Assembly: GCA_024408095.1 (NCBI GenBank)
Contig: JAKSVI010000001.1
Location: 1-33,813 of the forward strand
Length of the DNA: 33,813 nucleotides
Reading direction: 5' to 3'
Source of the DNA: Bacilli bacterium
GTDB lineage: Bacteria; Bacillota_I; Bacilli_A; RFN20; CAG-826
The notes below the pieces were generated by a model that saw nothing but the letters and a program-made list of their open reading frames with translations, made no database searches and was not told where the DNA came from. Shown in pieces: positions 7,471-15,523 of the stretch (the stretch's first letter is position 1; each line of letters starts with the position of its first letter). The position numbers were made by a program, and so were the translations under genes.

Positions 7471-7495
7471 AAAAGTAATAGTAAGAGGAATTTTA

Positions 7496-10400
7496 ATGAA
7501 AAAAGGATTAATATTGTCAATTATCGGATTAACTATTTTTGGTATGGTTTTAACTTCTTGTAGCCCTAGTAACACTGAGCAAAAAGAAACCGAAAAAGTA
7601 TCAATTACAGTTATTAACGGCTCTGGAACAGGTATTTATGAAAAAGGTAAGTCAATAACTATTTCTACTTTGCCTCAACAAGGGAAAATATTTATTGGCT
7701 GGATGAAAGATAATCAATTAGTTTCGACTCTAATGACATATACATTTACTGCTAACGATGATGGCGTTTATATTGCCCATTTTGAAGATGAAGAAAAACC
7801 AGTAAAAGTTAATATTATTGTTGAAGGCGGAACAGGTAGTGGAACTTATGATGTTGGAGACAGTGTTACTATAATTGCAACTCCTCAACAAGGAAAAACA
7901 TTTGTTAGATGGATGTATAAAGGCGACATTGTTTCAACAGATACTACTTACACATTCATAGCTTCTGAATCTGGAACTTATACTGCAATATTTGTCGATT
8001 CAGGACTTAGAGTATATGAAAAAACAATAATTAAAAAATCAAATCAAGATTTTAAAATCCTAAATTTTACCGATATTCAATTACATGATGGAGAAGATTA
8101 TTCTGTTGCAGAACATGTTATTGAGACTCTTGTTGAAAGAGAAAAACCAGATATGATTACATTTTTAGGTGATTTACTTAATGATGATAAAACATATAAC
8201 TCAGTAGTTAATGCTAAGAAATTCATTAGCCAAGTTGATAGCTATGATATTCCATGGGCGCCAATATTTGGCAACCATGATTATGAAGACTACCAAACTG
8301 GCTATCAATCCGCTAAAACAACAACAAGTAGTGAACTTGCAAGTTGGTATTCTGAAGCTGAGAACTGTTTATTTACATATGGACCATCTGAAGTTCCTGG
8401 CAAGGGTAATTATTTTGTAACCGTTGAGGATGAAACAACAGGAAAACCTGTTCAAACACTTATCTTCTTTGATTCTAGATTAAGCGGTTTATCTGATGCT
8501 CACGATACATTCTATAGACAAATCATCGATTATTCTAAGGGAAAGAATGATGGAAAACTTGTTCCATCCACATTCTTCTCACATATAGCTTTATCGCAAT
8601 ATGGTGATGAGTATGAAAAGTCTAGACAATGTGAATATTCTAATATTGTTGGTTCAATAAGTAGAAATCCATGTGATTTGGCAAGCGGAACTAGATTACT
8701 TTTCGAATCTATGAAAGAACTTGGATCGACTGATATGGTAGTTTGTGGCCACGATCACGAAAACGCTTATTATACCGTTAAAGATGGAATTACACTTGGT
8801 TATTCGATGAAATCATCTCAAGGTGATAATTTTACTAATTTTGCCGAAATTGGCGGTTCAGTTGTTACATTTAGTGATGAAACAAAATCGCTTAAATATT
8901 CTAAAGTTCTTGACCTTGAAATGAAATTAACAGGAACGAGCTCTAAAATGGGTGATTATGTTATTCATCCAGATACATTACCTAATTGGAGATTTTCTGG
9001 TGGAAAGCTATGCTTTGATATAGAAATTCCAAAATCTGGAAGCCTTAAATTTAATATTGAAGGAACAAATAAATATAGACCAAATCAAGATGAAAAAACT
9101 AGACTTGGTGAATGGAATAGATTAACAACAAATGTTGATATTGTTGGTGGTTCGAATCCTACAGTAGATTTTGGTAGATTAACAAAAATTTCTGGTTCTA
9201 AATATTCATACGAACTTGATTTAACGAAAATTGATTTGAATTTAGCTGGTGGTGAAGAAGCTTATGGAAGCGAAACTGCTAGACTAGTTTATTTCAATAG
9301 TATTATTGGAGATTTTAAAATTACAAATTTCCGCTATGAAATGGAAAAAATTACAGAAACAAATCAGGCCGATTTAGCAAATGCAGTCGTAGGAAAAGTT
9401 GATGATAAATTTGTTGATCGCGGCCTTCCTATAAGGCCAACACCTACAGTTTCTCTTAATGAAACCAATCTTGTTTTTGCAGATGATTTCTATATTGTTT
9501 TTGAAAATAATTTTAATGCAGGCATTGCAAAGGGAACGATTTTACCTTCTGGCAAGGGTGCTCATAAGTACAAAGGAAGCAAAGAATTTACATTTAACAT
9601 AGTTGAAAATCCTGATGATGACAAAAAACCAGGTCATGAGAATGCTATTCAAATTGATGAAAATATTGCATTAGAAAAGAATAATTTCATTGGTGAAGCC
9701 GGTTTAAAAGATTGGCATGCAGAAGGAAATGTCCTTCAATTTGATATTAAACCTTTAGTTTATGGTAAGAAAAAAGGAGAAGAAGGGGAAACAACCAGAT
9801 TTGCACTTTTTGGAACCAATTTAAATCTTCCTGAATCTCAAAGACAAGGCAGTTGGGATAGACTCACCGACTATTATCATATTGACTTTGGAACGAAATC
9901 TATTCATCTTACAGGTAAGACATCTGAAGATAATACTATTTGTCATTTTGTAGATATTACAGATGGATGGTATAGAGTGAGCATACCACTTAATAAGTTT
10001 GTATTAAATGATGGTGCACAAGGCAATGATAATGAGACATTAAAATTAATTTACTTTGAATACGTTAAACGCAGTTTTAAGATTGCCAATTTTAAAGTTA
10101 ATGGTGGTGATGAACCATTTGTTAAAACTACAGAATTTAAGATGAATGATGATGATTTTGTTGTAGCTAACTTTACTGATGTTCATGTGACTGATCAATC
10201 TATGATAAGTGAAACAGGAACCACTGGAAAAACAATTAAATATGGTGTTGAACATTCCAATCCAGACATCATGTTGTTTTCGGGTGATGTTGCGGGAAAT
10301 TTGACTCAATTAGGTTACTTATTAGATTATTTAGACCAATTTGAAATTCCATATTTCTTTGTTCAAGGAAATCATGATCATCAATTTTTGAATTACAATT

Positions 10401-11113
10401 CAATGGAAACAAGAATTGCACAATCGAAGTATGGTTATATTGAAAAAGGACCTGACAGTTTAGCATCACAAGGAAATTACACGATTAAAATTAAGAATTC
10501 TAGCGATGAGCTTGTTCATGGATTCATTATGATGGATACTGGAAACAAACATTCAACAATTGATGATTCATTAGTTGAATATGTTAAAAATCCAATTTCA
10601 GGTGTTAAATACGGAAGTTATAAAGGCCAAACAACATATTGTGATTCACAAGGTTGGGATGGATTACATGGCAATCAAATTGATTGGTATGAAAGTACTG
10701 TTAATGAACTTGGCTGTGATACATCATTAATATGCCATATCCCACCTTTAGAGTTTGTTAAAGCATATGAGCAATATCAAGACGCTAAAAATAAAAGTGA
10801 CACAGCAGCAATCGCTGCATGTGCACCTATTGGTCAATGTAATATGGGTGAACAATGTTGTGGTTCGATTGAACAATATGGTCTTTTTGAAAGCGTTTTA
10901 TCACTTGGCAGCACTAAAAATATTATTTGTGGTCATGATCATTTGAATGATTTTAGTTTACTTTATAAAGGTGTGAGACTTACTTATTCTTTAAAAACAG
11001 GCGAGGGATCCTATTGGAAAGATGATGGAACCCGTTGCGGTTATACTGAATTAACAATTGATAAGTCTGGCAAAACCTCACTTGATCAAATTTATTTTAA
11101 TCCATTAATTTAA
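7496..11113 (+). CDS. Surface lipoprotein with two metallophosphoesterase domains
   Basis: This 1205-aa lipoprotein has a hydrophobic signal peptide and lipobox LTSC (about residues 19-22), so it should be anchored outside the membrane. Two InlB-B-like beta repeats follow (about 35-98 and 101-168, each with GKxF..W and YTF motifs). A calcineurin-like phosphoesterase domain spans about 180-470: D193/H197 in DIQLH, D226 in GDLLND, N260-H261 in GNHD, H363, and H419/H421 in GHDH. Two related beta modules follow (about 480-625 and 735-875, sharing RLGEWNRLT/RQGSWDRLT and a final FKITNF/FKIANF). A second complete phosphoesterase spans about 885-1200: D895/H897 in DVH, D931, N959-H960, H1081, H1147/H1149. 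A cluster C1109, C1115, C1121, C1122 lies in the second domain. All metal ligands look intact in both. The substrate is unknown; phosphate release from extracellular phosphoesters is inferred. The start is supported by AAGAGGA before ATG. Confidence 0.9.
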   Translation: MKKGLILSIIGLTIFGMVLTSCSPSNTEQKETEKVSITVINGSGTGIYEKGKSITISTLPQQGKIFIGWMKDNQLVSTLMTYTFTANDDGVYIAHFEDEEKPVKVNIIVEGGTGSGTYDVGDSVTIIATPQQGKTFVRWMYKGDIVSTDTTYTFIASESGTYTAIFVDSGLRVYEKTIIKKSNQDFKILNFTDIQLHDGEDYSVAEHVIETLVEREKPDMITFLGDLLNDDKTYNSVVNAKKFISQVDSYDIPWAPIFGNHDYEDYQTGYQSAKTTTSSELASWYSEAENCLFTYGPSEVPGKGNYFVTVEDETTGKPVQTLIFFDSRLSGLSDAHDTFYRQIIDYSKGKNDGKLVPSTFFSHIALSQYGDEYEKSRQCEYSNIVGSISRNPCDLASGTRLLFESMKELGSTDMVVCGHDHENAYYTVKDGITLGYSMKSSQGDNFTNFAEIGGSVVTFSDETKSLKYSKVLDLEMKLTGTSSKMGDYVIHPDTLPNWRFSGGKLCFDIEIPKSGSLKFNIEGTNKYRPNQDEKTRLGEWNRLTTNVDIVGGSNPTVDFGRLTKISGSKYSYELDLTKIDLNLAGGEEAYGSETARLVYFNSIIGDFKITNFRYEMEKITETNQADLANAVVGKVDDKFVDRGLPIRPTPTVSLNETNLVFADDFYIVFENNFNAGIAKGTILPSGKGAHKYKGSKEFTFNIVENPDDDKKPGHENAIQIDENIALEKNNFIGEAGLKDWHAEGNVLQFDIKPLVYGKKKGEEGETTRFALFGTNLNLPESQRQGSWDRLTDYYHIDFGTKSIHLTGKTSEDNTICHFVDITDGWYRVSIPLNKFVLNDGAQGNDNETLKLIYFEYVKRSFKIANFKVNGGDEPFVKTTEFKMNDDDFVVANFTDVHVTDQSMISETGTTGKTIKYGVEHSNPDIMLFSGDVAGNLTQLGYLLDYLDQFEIPYFFVQGNHDHQFLNYNSMETRIAQSKYGYIEKGPDSLASQGNYTIKIKNSSDELVHGFIMMDTGNKHSTIDDSLVEYVKNPISGVKYGSYKGQTTYCDSQGWDGLHGNQIDWYESTVNELGCDTSLICHIPPLEFVKAYEQYQDAKNKSDTAAIAACAPIGQCNMGEQCCGSIEQYGLFESVLSLGSTKNIICGHDHLNDFSLLYKGVRLTYSLKTGEGSYWKDDGTRCGYTELTIDKSGKTSLDQIYFNPLI

Positions 11114-11150
11114 GTTAAAAGTGTTTCAATTATTTTATAGTGATTGTTTT

Positions 11151-11179
11151 TTGACATTTAAATATAATTCAATTTAAAT
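11151..11179 (+). promoter_or_regulatory. Intergenic promoter, perfect -35
   Basis: TTGACA (11151-11156), a 17-nt spacer and TTAAAT (11174-11179). A TATAAT at 11163-11168 is an alternative -10 with a weaker -35. It faces a stretch with no ORF that ends in a terminator about 100 nt later. Confidence 0.5.
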
Positions 11180-11185
11180 CTAAAC

Positions 11186-11287
11186 GCGAATTGAAAAACT
11201 AAATGCAACTTTATAGTCGAAAACAAAATTTGGCAGATTAAATGCAATAAAATAGGTTCCCTAAACAGCATTGGGGAATCCTTTTTT
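11186..11287 (+). ncRNA. Candidate small RNA of about 100 nt
   Basis: The 360-nt gap 11114-11473 contains no convincing ORF. A promoter at 11151-11179 predicts a start near 11186, and a strong terminator hairpin ends at 11287, enclosing about 100 nt of non-coding sequence. Inside it the segment TAAATGCAA occurs twice (about 11200-11208 and 11239-11247), each followed by an A/T stretch ending in ATAG. The alternative is that this is just the long 3' untranslated region of the lipoprotein mRNA. The rest of the gap (11288-11473) is AT-rich and contains only the promoter of the next gene. Confidence 0.4.
11255..11287 (+). terminator. Intrinsic terminator
   Basis: GGTTCCCTAA (11255-11264) pairs with TTGGGGAATCC (11271-11281) with one bulge and one G-U pair around ACAGCA, followed by TTTTTT to 11287. 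It ends the lipoprotein transcript and/or the candidate small RNA. Confidence 0.75.
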
Positions 11288-11458
11288 CTTTTCATCGGCG
11301 GTATTTAAGAAATATTTTGTATTTTTACCAATAGCAAAAAGAAACTACACAATGCAGTTTGTCAGTTCGCGAAATTTATATGAAAATTAAGACTAAATAA
11401 AATAAAAAAGGGAAGGTCAAATAAAAAATAACTATTTATTTTTATATATTTAGGCATA

Positions 11459-11464
11459 TATAAT
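11459..11464 (+). promoter_or_regulatory. -10 box adjoining start codon
   Basis: TATAAT at 11459-11464 lies 9 nt before ATG 11474. The -35 (TTATTT, 11436-11441, 17-nt spacing) is weak. No Shine-Dalgarno is present, so the mRNA is probably leaderless or nearly so. Confidence 0.55.
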
Positions 11465-11473
11465 AATCACAGT

Positions 11474-12619
11474 ATGAAAAATCGCATAAAAGAGATCGAT
11501 GGAGTCAAAGTACTCTATCCTTATAGTGGTGCTGGAATTTTCAGTGGTTTCATGTGTTTACTTTTGGCTGCAATTCCCGTCATTATGCTCTTCTTTCCAA
11601 TTTACAAAGTAAACAACGAACTCCTTTTCGCGGCCACTAATGGTGTCTCGACAGTCACTGGATTAGACATGTTTAAGATGGCTTTTGGTTTTCAAGAAGA
11701 CATATTGTATAACTTCTTGAGTCAAGCTGGTGGTGTTTACACTAATATTGCATTAGCGTATAAGCCATGCATTATCGCTGCAGCCGTGTGCTTATGTATA
11801 TTAGGTGTTTTTGCTTTTGTCGAATTCATCTTAATGCTTTGCTTAGAAATTGGCGGCAGATTAAAACATTATGGTGCTCCATATGTCTTATCTTGGTGGG
11901 GAACAGTATTCCATTTATTAATTATGGGATTCCCATTATTCTTAATGATTGATTTAAATCAAAAAAGTGGTAGCGCTATAACTGTAACTAACTGGTTCAG
12001 CTATGTTTATGCTGGAGGATCATTACTCATCTCTATCTTATTAACAATCGCTTTCTGCGCTGGATTTAATAATAGAATATCTATTAAAGAGGTTGAAAGA
12101 AATCTCAAAATCCAAAAAAATAGCACTCAAGCCGTTGCACCTATTATTATTCAAAACATGATGCCAGGTGTAACAACAAGTGTTCCGCAACAAGTTAGCT
12201 ATGTTAAAGAAGAAGATCGCTCCACTCAAGAAGCACCAGTTAAAGAATGTCAAGTTCAAATTATTGAACAACCAGTTAAGGTTATTCAAGATGTTCCACA
12301 GAATATCAAATTTATTGGTGGACATGCATTCAGTCAAAACGCTGATTTATTGACCGCCCACATTCCGCTTGGAGTTAATGAATTAGGAGCTGGAGCATTT
12401 GCTAACTGTGTTAATCTTCAAATTGTTTCTATTCCAACCTCAGTAAAAAAGATTGGATACAACTGCTTCTTTAATACTCCAAAACTAACTTCCGTTAATT
12501 ATCAAGGAACTAAAAAAGAATGGAGACTTATTATAAGAGGAAGTAACTGGCTTGTTAAAAGCGGTACAAACGTAGTTAATTGCTCAGATGGAAGCATCTA
12601 CGTTAACCCTCTACATTAG
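11474..12619 (+). CDS. Four-span membrane protein with BspA-type LRR tail
   Basis: This 381-aa protein's N-terminal half has four hydrophobic spans (about residues 20-46, 98-125, 140-160, 175-198). A polar linker follows (about 205-275) rich in Gln, Val and Pro. The C-terminal 100 residues contain leucine-rich repeats of the BspA/LRR_5 type: FIGGHAFSQNADLLTAHIP, then ELGAGAFANCVNLQIVSIP, then KIGYNCFFNTPKLTSVNYQG. BspA repeats are usually on secreted surface proteins and mediate binding. Here they are tethered to a multi-span membrane domain, and with an even span number they would lie on the same side as the N-terminus, possibly the cytoplasm. Its function is unknown. The stop codon is TAG, followed by a strong terminator. 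Confidence 0.78.
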   Translation: MKNRIKEIDGVKVLYPYSGAGIFSGFMCLLLAAIPVIMLFFPIYKVNNELLFAATNGVSTVTGLDMFKMAFGFQEDILYNFLSQAGGVYTNIALAYKPCIIAAAVCLCILGVFAFVEFILMLCLEIGGRLKHYGAPYVLSWWGTVFHLLIMGFPLFLMIDLNQKSGSAITVTNWFSYVYAGGSLLISILLTIAFCAGFNNRISIKEVERNLKIQKNSTQAVAPIIIQNMMPGVTTSVPQQVSYVKEEDRSTQEAPVKECQVQIIEQPVKVIQDVPQNIKFIGGHAFSQNADLLTAHIPLGVNELGAGAFANCVNLQIVSIPTSVKKIGYNCFFNTPKLTSVNYQGTKKEWRLIIRGSNWLVKSGTNVVNCSDGSIYVNPLH

Positions 12620-12644
12620 TTCTTATTATTAAATATCTATTCAG

Positions 12645-12666
12645 CCAGCCTTTAAGGCTGGTTTTT
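12645..12666 (+). terminator. Intrinsic terminator
   Basis: CCAGCC (12645-12650) / GGCTGG (12656-12661), with the inner TTTAA also able to pair partly, followed by TTTTT. Confidence 0.88.
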
Positions 12667-12715
12667 AGATATAACCAATACAAAAAAAATAATATAAAAA
12701 AGTGAAAAACATAAT

Positions 12716-12744
12716 AGATTCTTGCTTGTACGAGAATCTTTTTT
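12716..12744 (+). terminator. Second terminator-like hairpin in the same gap
   Basis: AGATTCT (12716-12722) / AGAATCT (12733-12739) with a further G-C pair inside, followed by a T-run to 12744. It lies about 50 nt after the first terminator and just upstream of the promoter of the next gene, perhaps as a backup terminator. No ORF separates the two. Confidence 0.6.
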
Positions 12745-12772
12745 AATTCATTTTTATTGATATTATCGAAAT

Positions 12773-12801
12773 ATATTGCATATCACACATATATGCGATA
12801 T
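12773..12801. promoter_or_regulatory. Promoter with overlapping 11-bp dyad (operator-like)
   Basis: TTGCAT (12776-12781), a 17-nt spacer and TATTAT (12799-12804) form a promoter. ATATTGCATAT (12773-12783) and ATATGCGATAT (12791-12801) are inverted copies with one mismatch, separated by 7 nt. The dyad covers the -35 and spacer, as a repressor-binding site would. A further CATATGC lies at 12806-12812. Confidence 0.5.
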
Positions 12802-12828
12802 TATCATATGCACAAAGGGAGGTAAAAA

Positions 12829-14871
12829 ATGAAAAAGAACCCTATATTTAAACTTATAGCCCCTTCAATTGCGGCTATTATTGCTTGCGGAACTGCCGCC
12901 GTCGGTGCGACATACGCTCTTTTTACTAGCAAGGCAGAATCTAATGTTATTATTACTGCTGGTAAAGTAAAAGTAGAATCAAGAATTGAAAATTTTCAAA
13001 CCTATTCAGGAAAATGGAATGACACAACTAGTTCATATGACATTGTTCCAACAGAAGAATTAGGTAAATTTAGTGTTGGTGGTACAGCTACTCTTTCAGA
13101 TGGCACATTAACTCTTGATCGAATTGTACCAATGGACAAAGTTGAATTCGACCTTGTCACAAAAAATCTCAGCAATGTTGAGGTTAAAGGTAGATACATC
13201 TATCAAGTTACCGAAGATGATGGTTTATTTGCTGGATTAAATGTTACTTTAGATGGACAAAAATTTGATGGAATCACAAAATATACCAAATGGGATACAT
13301 TACCAACTGGTGAAAAAACAGTCCACGTTGTAGCAGAACTTCCAAATACTGATGATGATGGATCAAATGATAACAAATATCAAGAAAAGACATGCTCCAT
13401 GAAATTTAGTATTGAAGCAGTCCAAGGTAACGCTCATGTAGTTGATGTACCTGAAGGCTTTGTTACTATTTATAATGCAAATGATTATAAATTATTCTCA
13501 AAATATGCAACTCAAGGATTATTAATGGATGCTGATGTTGTATTAATGAATGACATTGATCTTCAAAACGAATTAATGTCACCAATTACAAAATTTACAG
13601 GCACTTTTGATGGAAATGGTAAAACAATTTCAAACGTTAACATTAAAGGAGAAAAGAAAGTTGGTTTATTTGGTGAACTCACTTCACGCGGCACTGTCAA
13701 AAATTTAACAGTTAATGGCGCTAAAGTTGAAGGCATCAACGCTGTTGGAACAATTGCGGGTCTCGTATATTATGCTGACGTTGAAGGTTGCACAGTTAAA
13801 AACGCTGAAGTTATTTCTAAAGTAAAAAATAATGATGATGGAGACAAGGTTGGCGCTGTTGTTGGCCGTCTTTCTGTTGAAGAAGGAACAGGATCTGTTA
13901 AAAATTGTGCTGCACTTGACTCAAAAGTTACTGGTTATAGACAAGTTGGCAGTGTTTTAGGCGGAGCATATAAGACATCAGGTTCTTATGATATAAGTGG
14001 AAATACCGCTAAAAACATCAATATTCTTTGCGACATGACTGAAAATCCTGAAGGATATTCAGACATGAAAGATGTTAGACCTGTCGTAGGAAATGTTGAA
14101 TACGATCCTAGCGCAGCTGAAAATGTTGTTATTAACAAAATCCAACCTGTCGTTGTGAATCCAGGTCAATCAGTTAAAGAAGCTGTTTCATCTGCTTTGG
14201 CAAATTCAGTTCCAGGCGATAAACTTGTTCTTCCAGAAGTCGAAGGTTTAATTACTCTTCCTAATTTAAAAAATGGTATTACTCTCGACGGAAATGGTAA
14301 TAGAGTCGATACCTCAGAAGGTATGTTGGCACCAAATAATGCTACAATTAAAAATTTGTCATTTGAAAAAATTGGTAATACAAATTACCATGGATTTACG
14401 AATGACGGGTTGTTCGAAAATTGCGTTTTTGATGGTAGACTTACAACATATGGACTCCAAAAATTTGTAAATTGCACATTCAATATGGCCGTTTATGATT
14501 ATAATATTTGGGCTTATGGCAATGCTGAATTTGTTGGTTGCACATTTAATGGATTGGGAAAAGCCTTAAAAATTTATAATGAAAGTTCAAATCCTTCTCA
14601 AACCATCAGTGTTTTAGTGAAAGATTGCGTTTTTAACGCTCCTGTTGATAATACTAACAATAAACCAGCTATTGCTATCGATTCTCGTGGATGTATGTAC
14701 AATGTTACAATTTTAAACGCTGAAGTTAATAACTTTGCCGTCGCTCAAGATACTGCTATGGCTAATTGGTGGGTAAGAATTAGTGGTGCTAGCGACTATA
14801 TTAAAATGTTAGTTGGCGCCGAAAATACAATTTCAACCGTTAGCGTTTCAGTTGATGGCGTAATGTATTAA
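12829..14871 (+). CDS. SipW-type secreted protein with GLUG and beta-helix repeats
   Basis: This 680-aa secreted protein has a signal region ending in GATYALFTSKAESNVIITAG (about residues 26-45), the pattern of SipW-dependent signal peptides found in TasA/camelysin-like proteins. A beta-sandwich region follows (about 45-205). GLUG-type repeats lie at about 250-380, with FDGNGKTISNV, GLFGEL and VGAVVGRL motifs. The C-terminal half (about 440-680) has short Asn/Gly-rich strands with FENCVFDG, FVNCTFN and FVGCTFNG steps typical of a right-handed parallel beta-helix. No LPXTG anchor or membrane span is at the C-terminus, so it is probably released or polymerised. SipW signal peptidase is not in the window. 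Shine-Dalgarno GGGAGGT lies just before ATG. A role in matrix or adhesion is inferred from the families only. Confidence 0.85.
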   Translation: MKKNPIFKLIAPSIAAIIACGTAAVGATYALFTSKAESNVIITAGKVKVESRIENFQTYSGKWNDTTSSYDIVPTEELGKFSVGGTATLSDGTLTLDRIVPMDKVEFDLVTKNLSNVEVKGRYIYQVTEDDGLFAGLNVTLDGQKFDGITKYTKWDTLPTGEKTVHVVAELPNTDDDGSNDNKYQEKTCSMKFSIEAVQGNAHVVDVPEGFVTIYNANDYKLFSKYATQGLLMDADVVLMNDIDLQNELMSPITKFTGTFDGNGKTISNVNIKGEKKVGLFGELTSRGTVKNLTVNGAKVEGINAVGTIAGLVYYADVEGCTVKNAEVISKVKNNDDGDKVGAVVGRLSVEEGTGSVKNCAALDSKVTGYRQVGSVLGGAYKTSGSYDISGNTAKNINILCDMTENPEGYSDMKDVRPVVGNVEYDPSAAENVVINKIQPVVVNPGQSVKEAVSSALANSVPGDKLVLPEVEGLITLPNLKNGITLDGNGNRVDTSEGMLAPNNATIKNLSFEKIGNTNYHGFTNDGLFENCVFDGRLTTYGLQKFVNCTFNMAVYDYNIWAYGNAEFVGCTFNGLGKALKIYNESSNPSQTISVLVKDCVFNAPVDNTNNKPAIAIDSRGCMYNVTILNAEVNNFAVAQDTAMANWWVRISGASDYIKMLVGAENTISTVSVSVDGVMY

Positions 14872-14893
14872 TCTTAAACCTATAAGAATTATT

Positions 14894-14917
14894 AAAGCGG
14901 GATTTTCCCGCTTTTTT
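14894..14917 (+). terminator. Intrinsic terminator
   Basis: AAAGCGGG (14894-14901) / CCCGCTTT (14907-14914) with loop ATTTT and a T-run to 14917. It ends the SipW-type protein transcript. Confidence 0.92.
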
Positions 14918-14950
14918 ATATGGAGATATTATATTTAATAAAAAAATATG

Positions 14951-14979
14951 TTGTATTATTTAAATATAGTTGCTATATT
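14951..14979 (+). promoter_or_regulatory. Promoter of the rimP-nusA-infB-rbfA operon
   Basis: TTGTAT (14951-14956), a 17-nt spacer and TATATT (14974-14979), with TG one base upstream of the -10 (extended -10). The predicted start near 14986 is at the foot of the first leader hairpin. Confidence 0.7.
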
Positions 14980-14984
14980 TATAA

Positions 14985-15045
14985 AGCATCAAGAAATTGA
15001 TGCTAAACTCTGAACAAGAGTGGCTTGACGGCCACTCTTTGTTTT
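14985..15045 (+). ncRNA. rimP-nusA leader with attenuator-like terminator
   Basis: The leader RNA begins with hairpin AGCATCA (14985-14991) / TGATGCT (14998-15004). A terminator follows: AAGAGTGGC (15016-15024) / GCCACTCTT (15031-15039), loop TTGACG, then TGTTTTA. The terminator ends 10 nt before rimP ATG, so transcription must read through it. In Bacillus subtilis nusA is reported to be autoregulated through NusA-dependent termination in the leader of this operon; the same role here is inferred from position and shape. Confidence 0.65.
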
Positions 15046-15054
15046 ATAAAAGAT

Positions 15055-15513
15055 ATGAATATAGAATTAATCAAATCATCTTTAGAAGAAAAATTAAGTA
15101 GTTTAGGTTATAAACTATATAGCCTTTCTCTTAAAAGAGAAAAAGGCAATAATGTTTTAAGCATTGTTGTTGATCGAGTAAAGCCAATTAATATGGATGA
15201 CATTGTCGATTTAACTGGCAAAATTTCTTCATATTTAGATGAAATTGATATTTCTAATGATTCATATATTTTAGATATTTCTAGTTTAGGAGCGGAGAAG
15301 CCTTTAGAAATAAATGAACTCTCGCAATATATTGATTCCTATATAAATATTCATTTAATTAATGCAATTAATGGTGAAAATATCTATGAAGGATATATTA
15401 GAGAAGTCAATGAAAAGGAATTAATTATTGAAACTAGAAAGAAAACCAGAGTTATTAAATTGGTTATATTATTAAATAATATATACAAAATTCGTTTAGC
15501 GATTAAATTTTAA
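15055..15513 (+). CDS. rimP: Ribosome maturation factor RimP
   Basis: This 152-aa protein is the 30S assembly factor encoded just upstream of nusA in most bacteria. It shows the N-terminal alpha/beta domain (IKSSLEEKLSSLGYKLYSLSL..., VVDRVKPINMDDIVDLTGKI) and the YILDISSLGAEKPL segment corresponding to the family's conserved VSSPGxxRPL. The SH3-like C-terminal domain is short. ATG 15055 is chosen. An in-frame TTG at 15025 lies in the terminator loop and would add an implausible extension. No strong Shine-Dalgarno is visible. The stop TAA is embedded in the Shine-Dalgarno of nusA (TAAGGAG), a sign of coupling. Confidence 0.9.
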   Translation: MNIELIKSSLEEKLSSLGYKLYSLSLKREKGNNVLSIVVDRVKPINMDDIVDLTGKISSYLDEIDISNDSYILDISSLGAEKPLEINELSQYIDSYINIHLINAINGENIYEGYIREVNEKELIIETRKKTRVIKLVILLNNIYKIRLAIKF

Positions 15514-15523
15514 GGAGTGAATT

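Noticed and set aside
9149-9159. GGTTCGAATCC, a tRNA T-arm-like string
   Set aside because: It lies in frame inside the phosphoesterase gene (encoding GGSNP) and no acceptor, D or anticodon stem surrounds it.
15025-15054. Upstream TTG start for rimP
   Set aside because: The codon is in the loop of the leader terminator, and the added residues do not resemble RimP N-termini.
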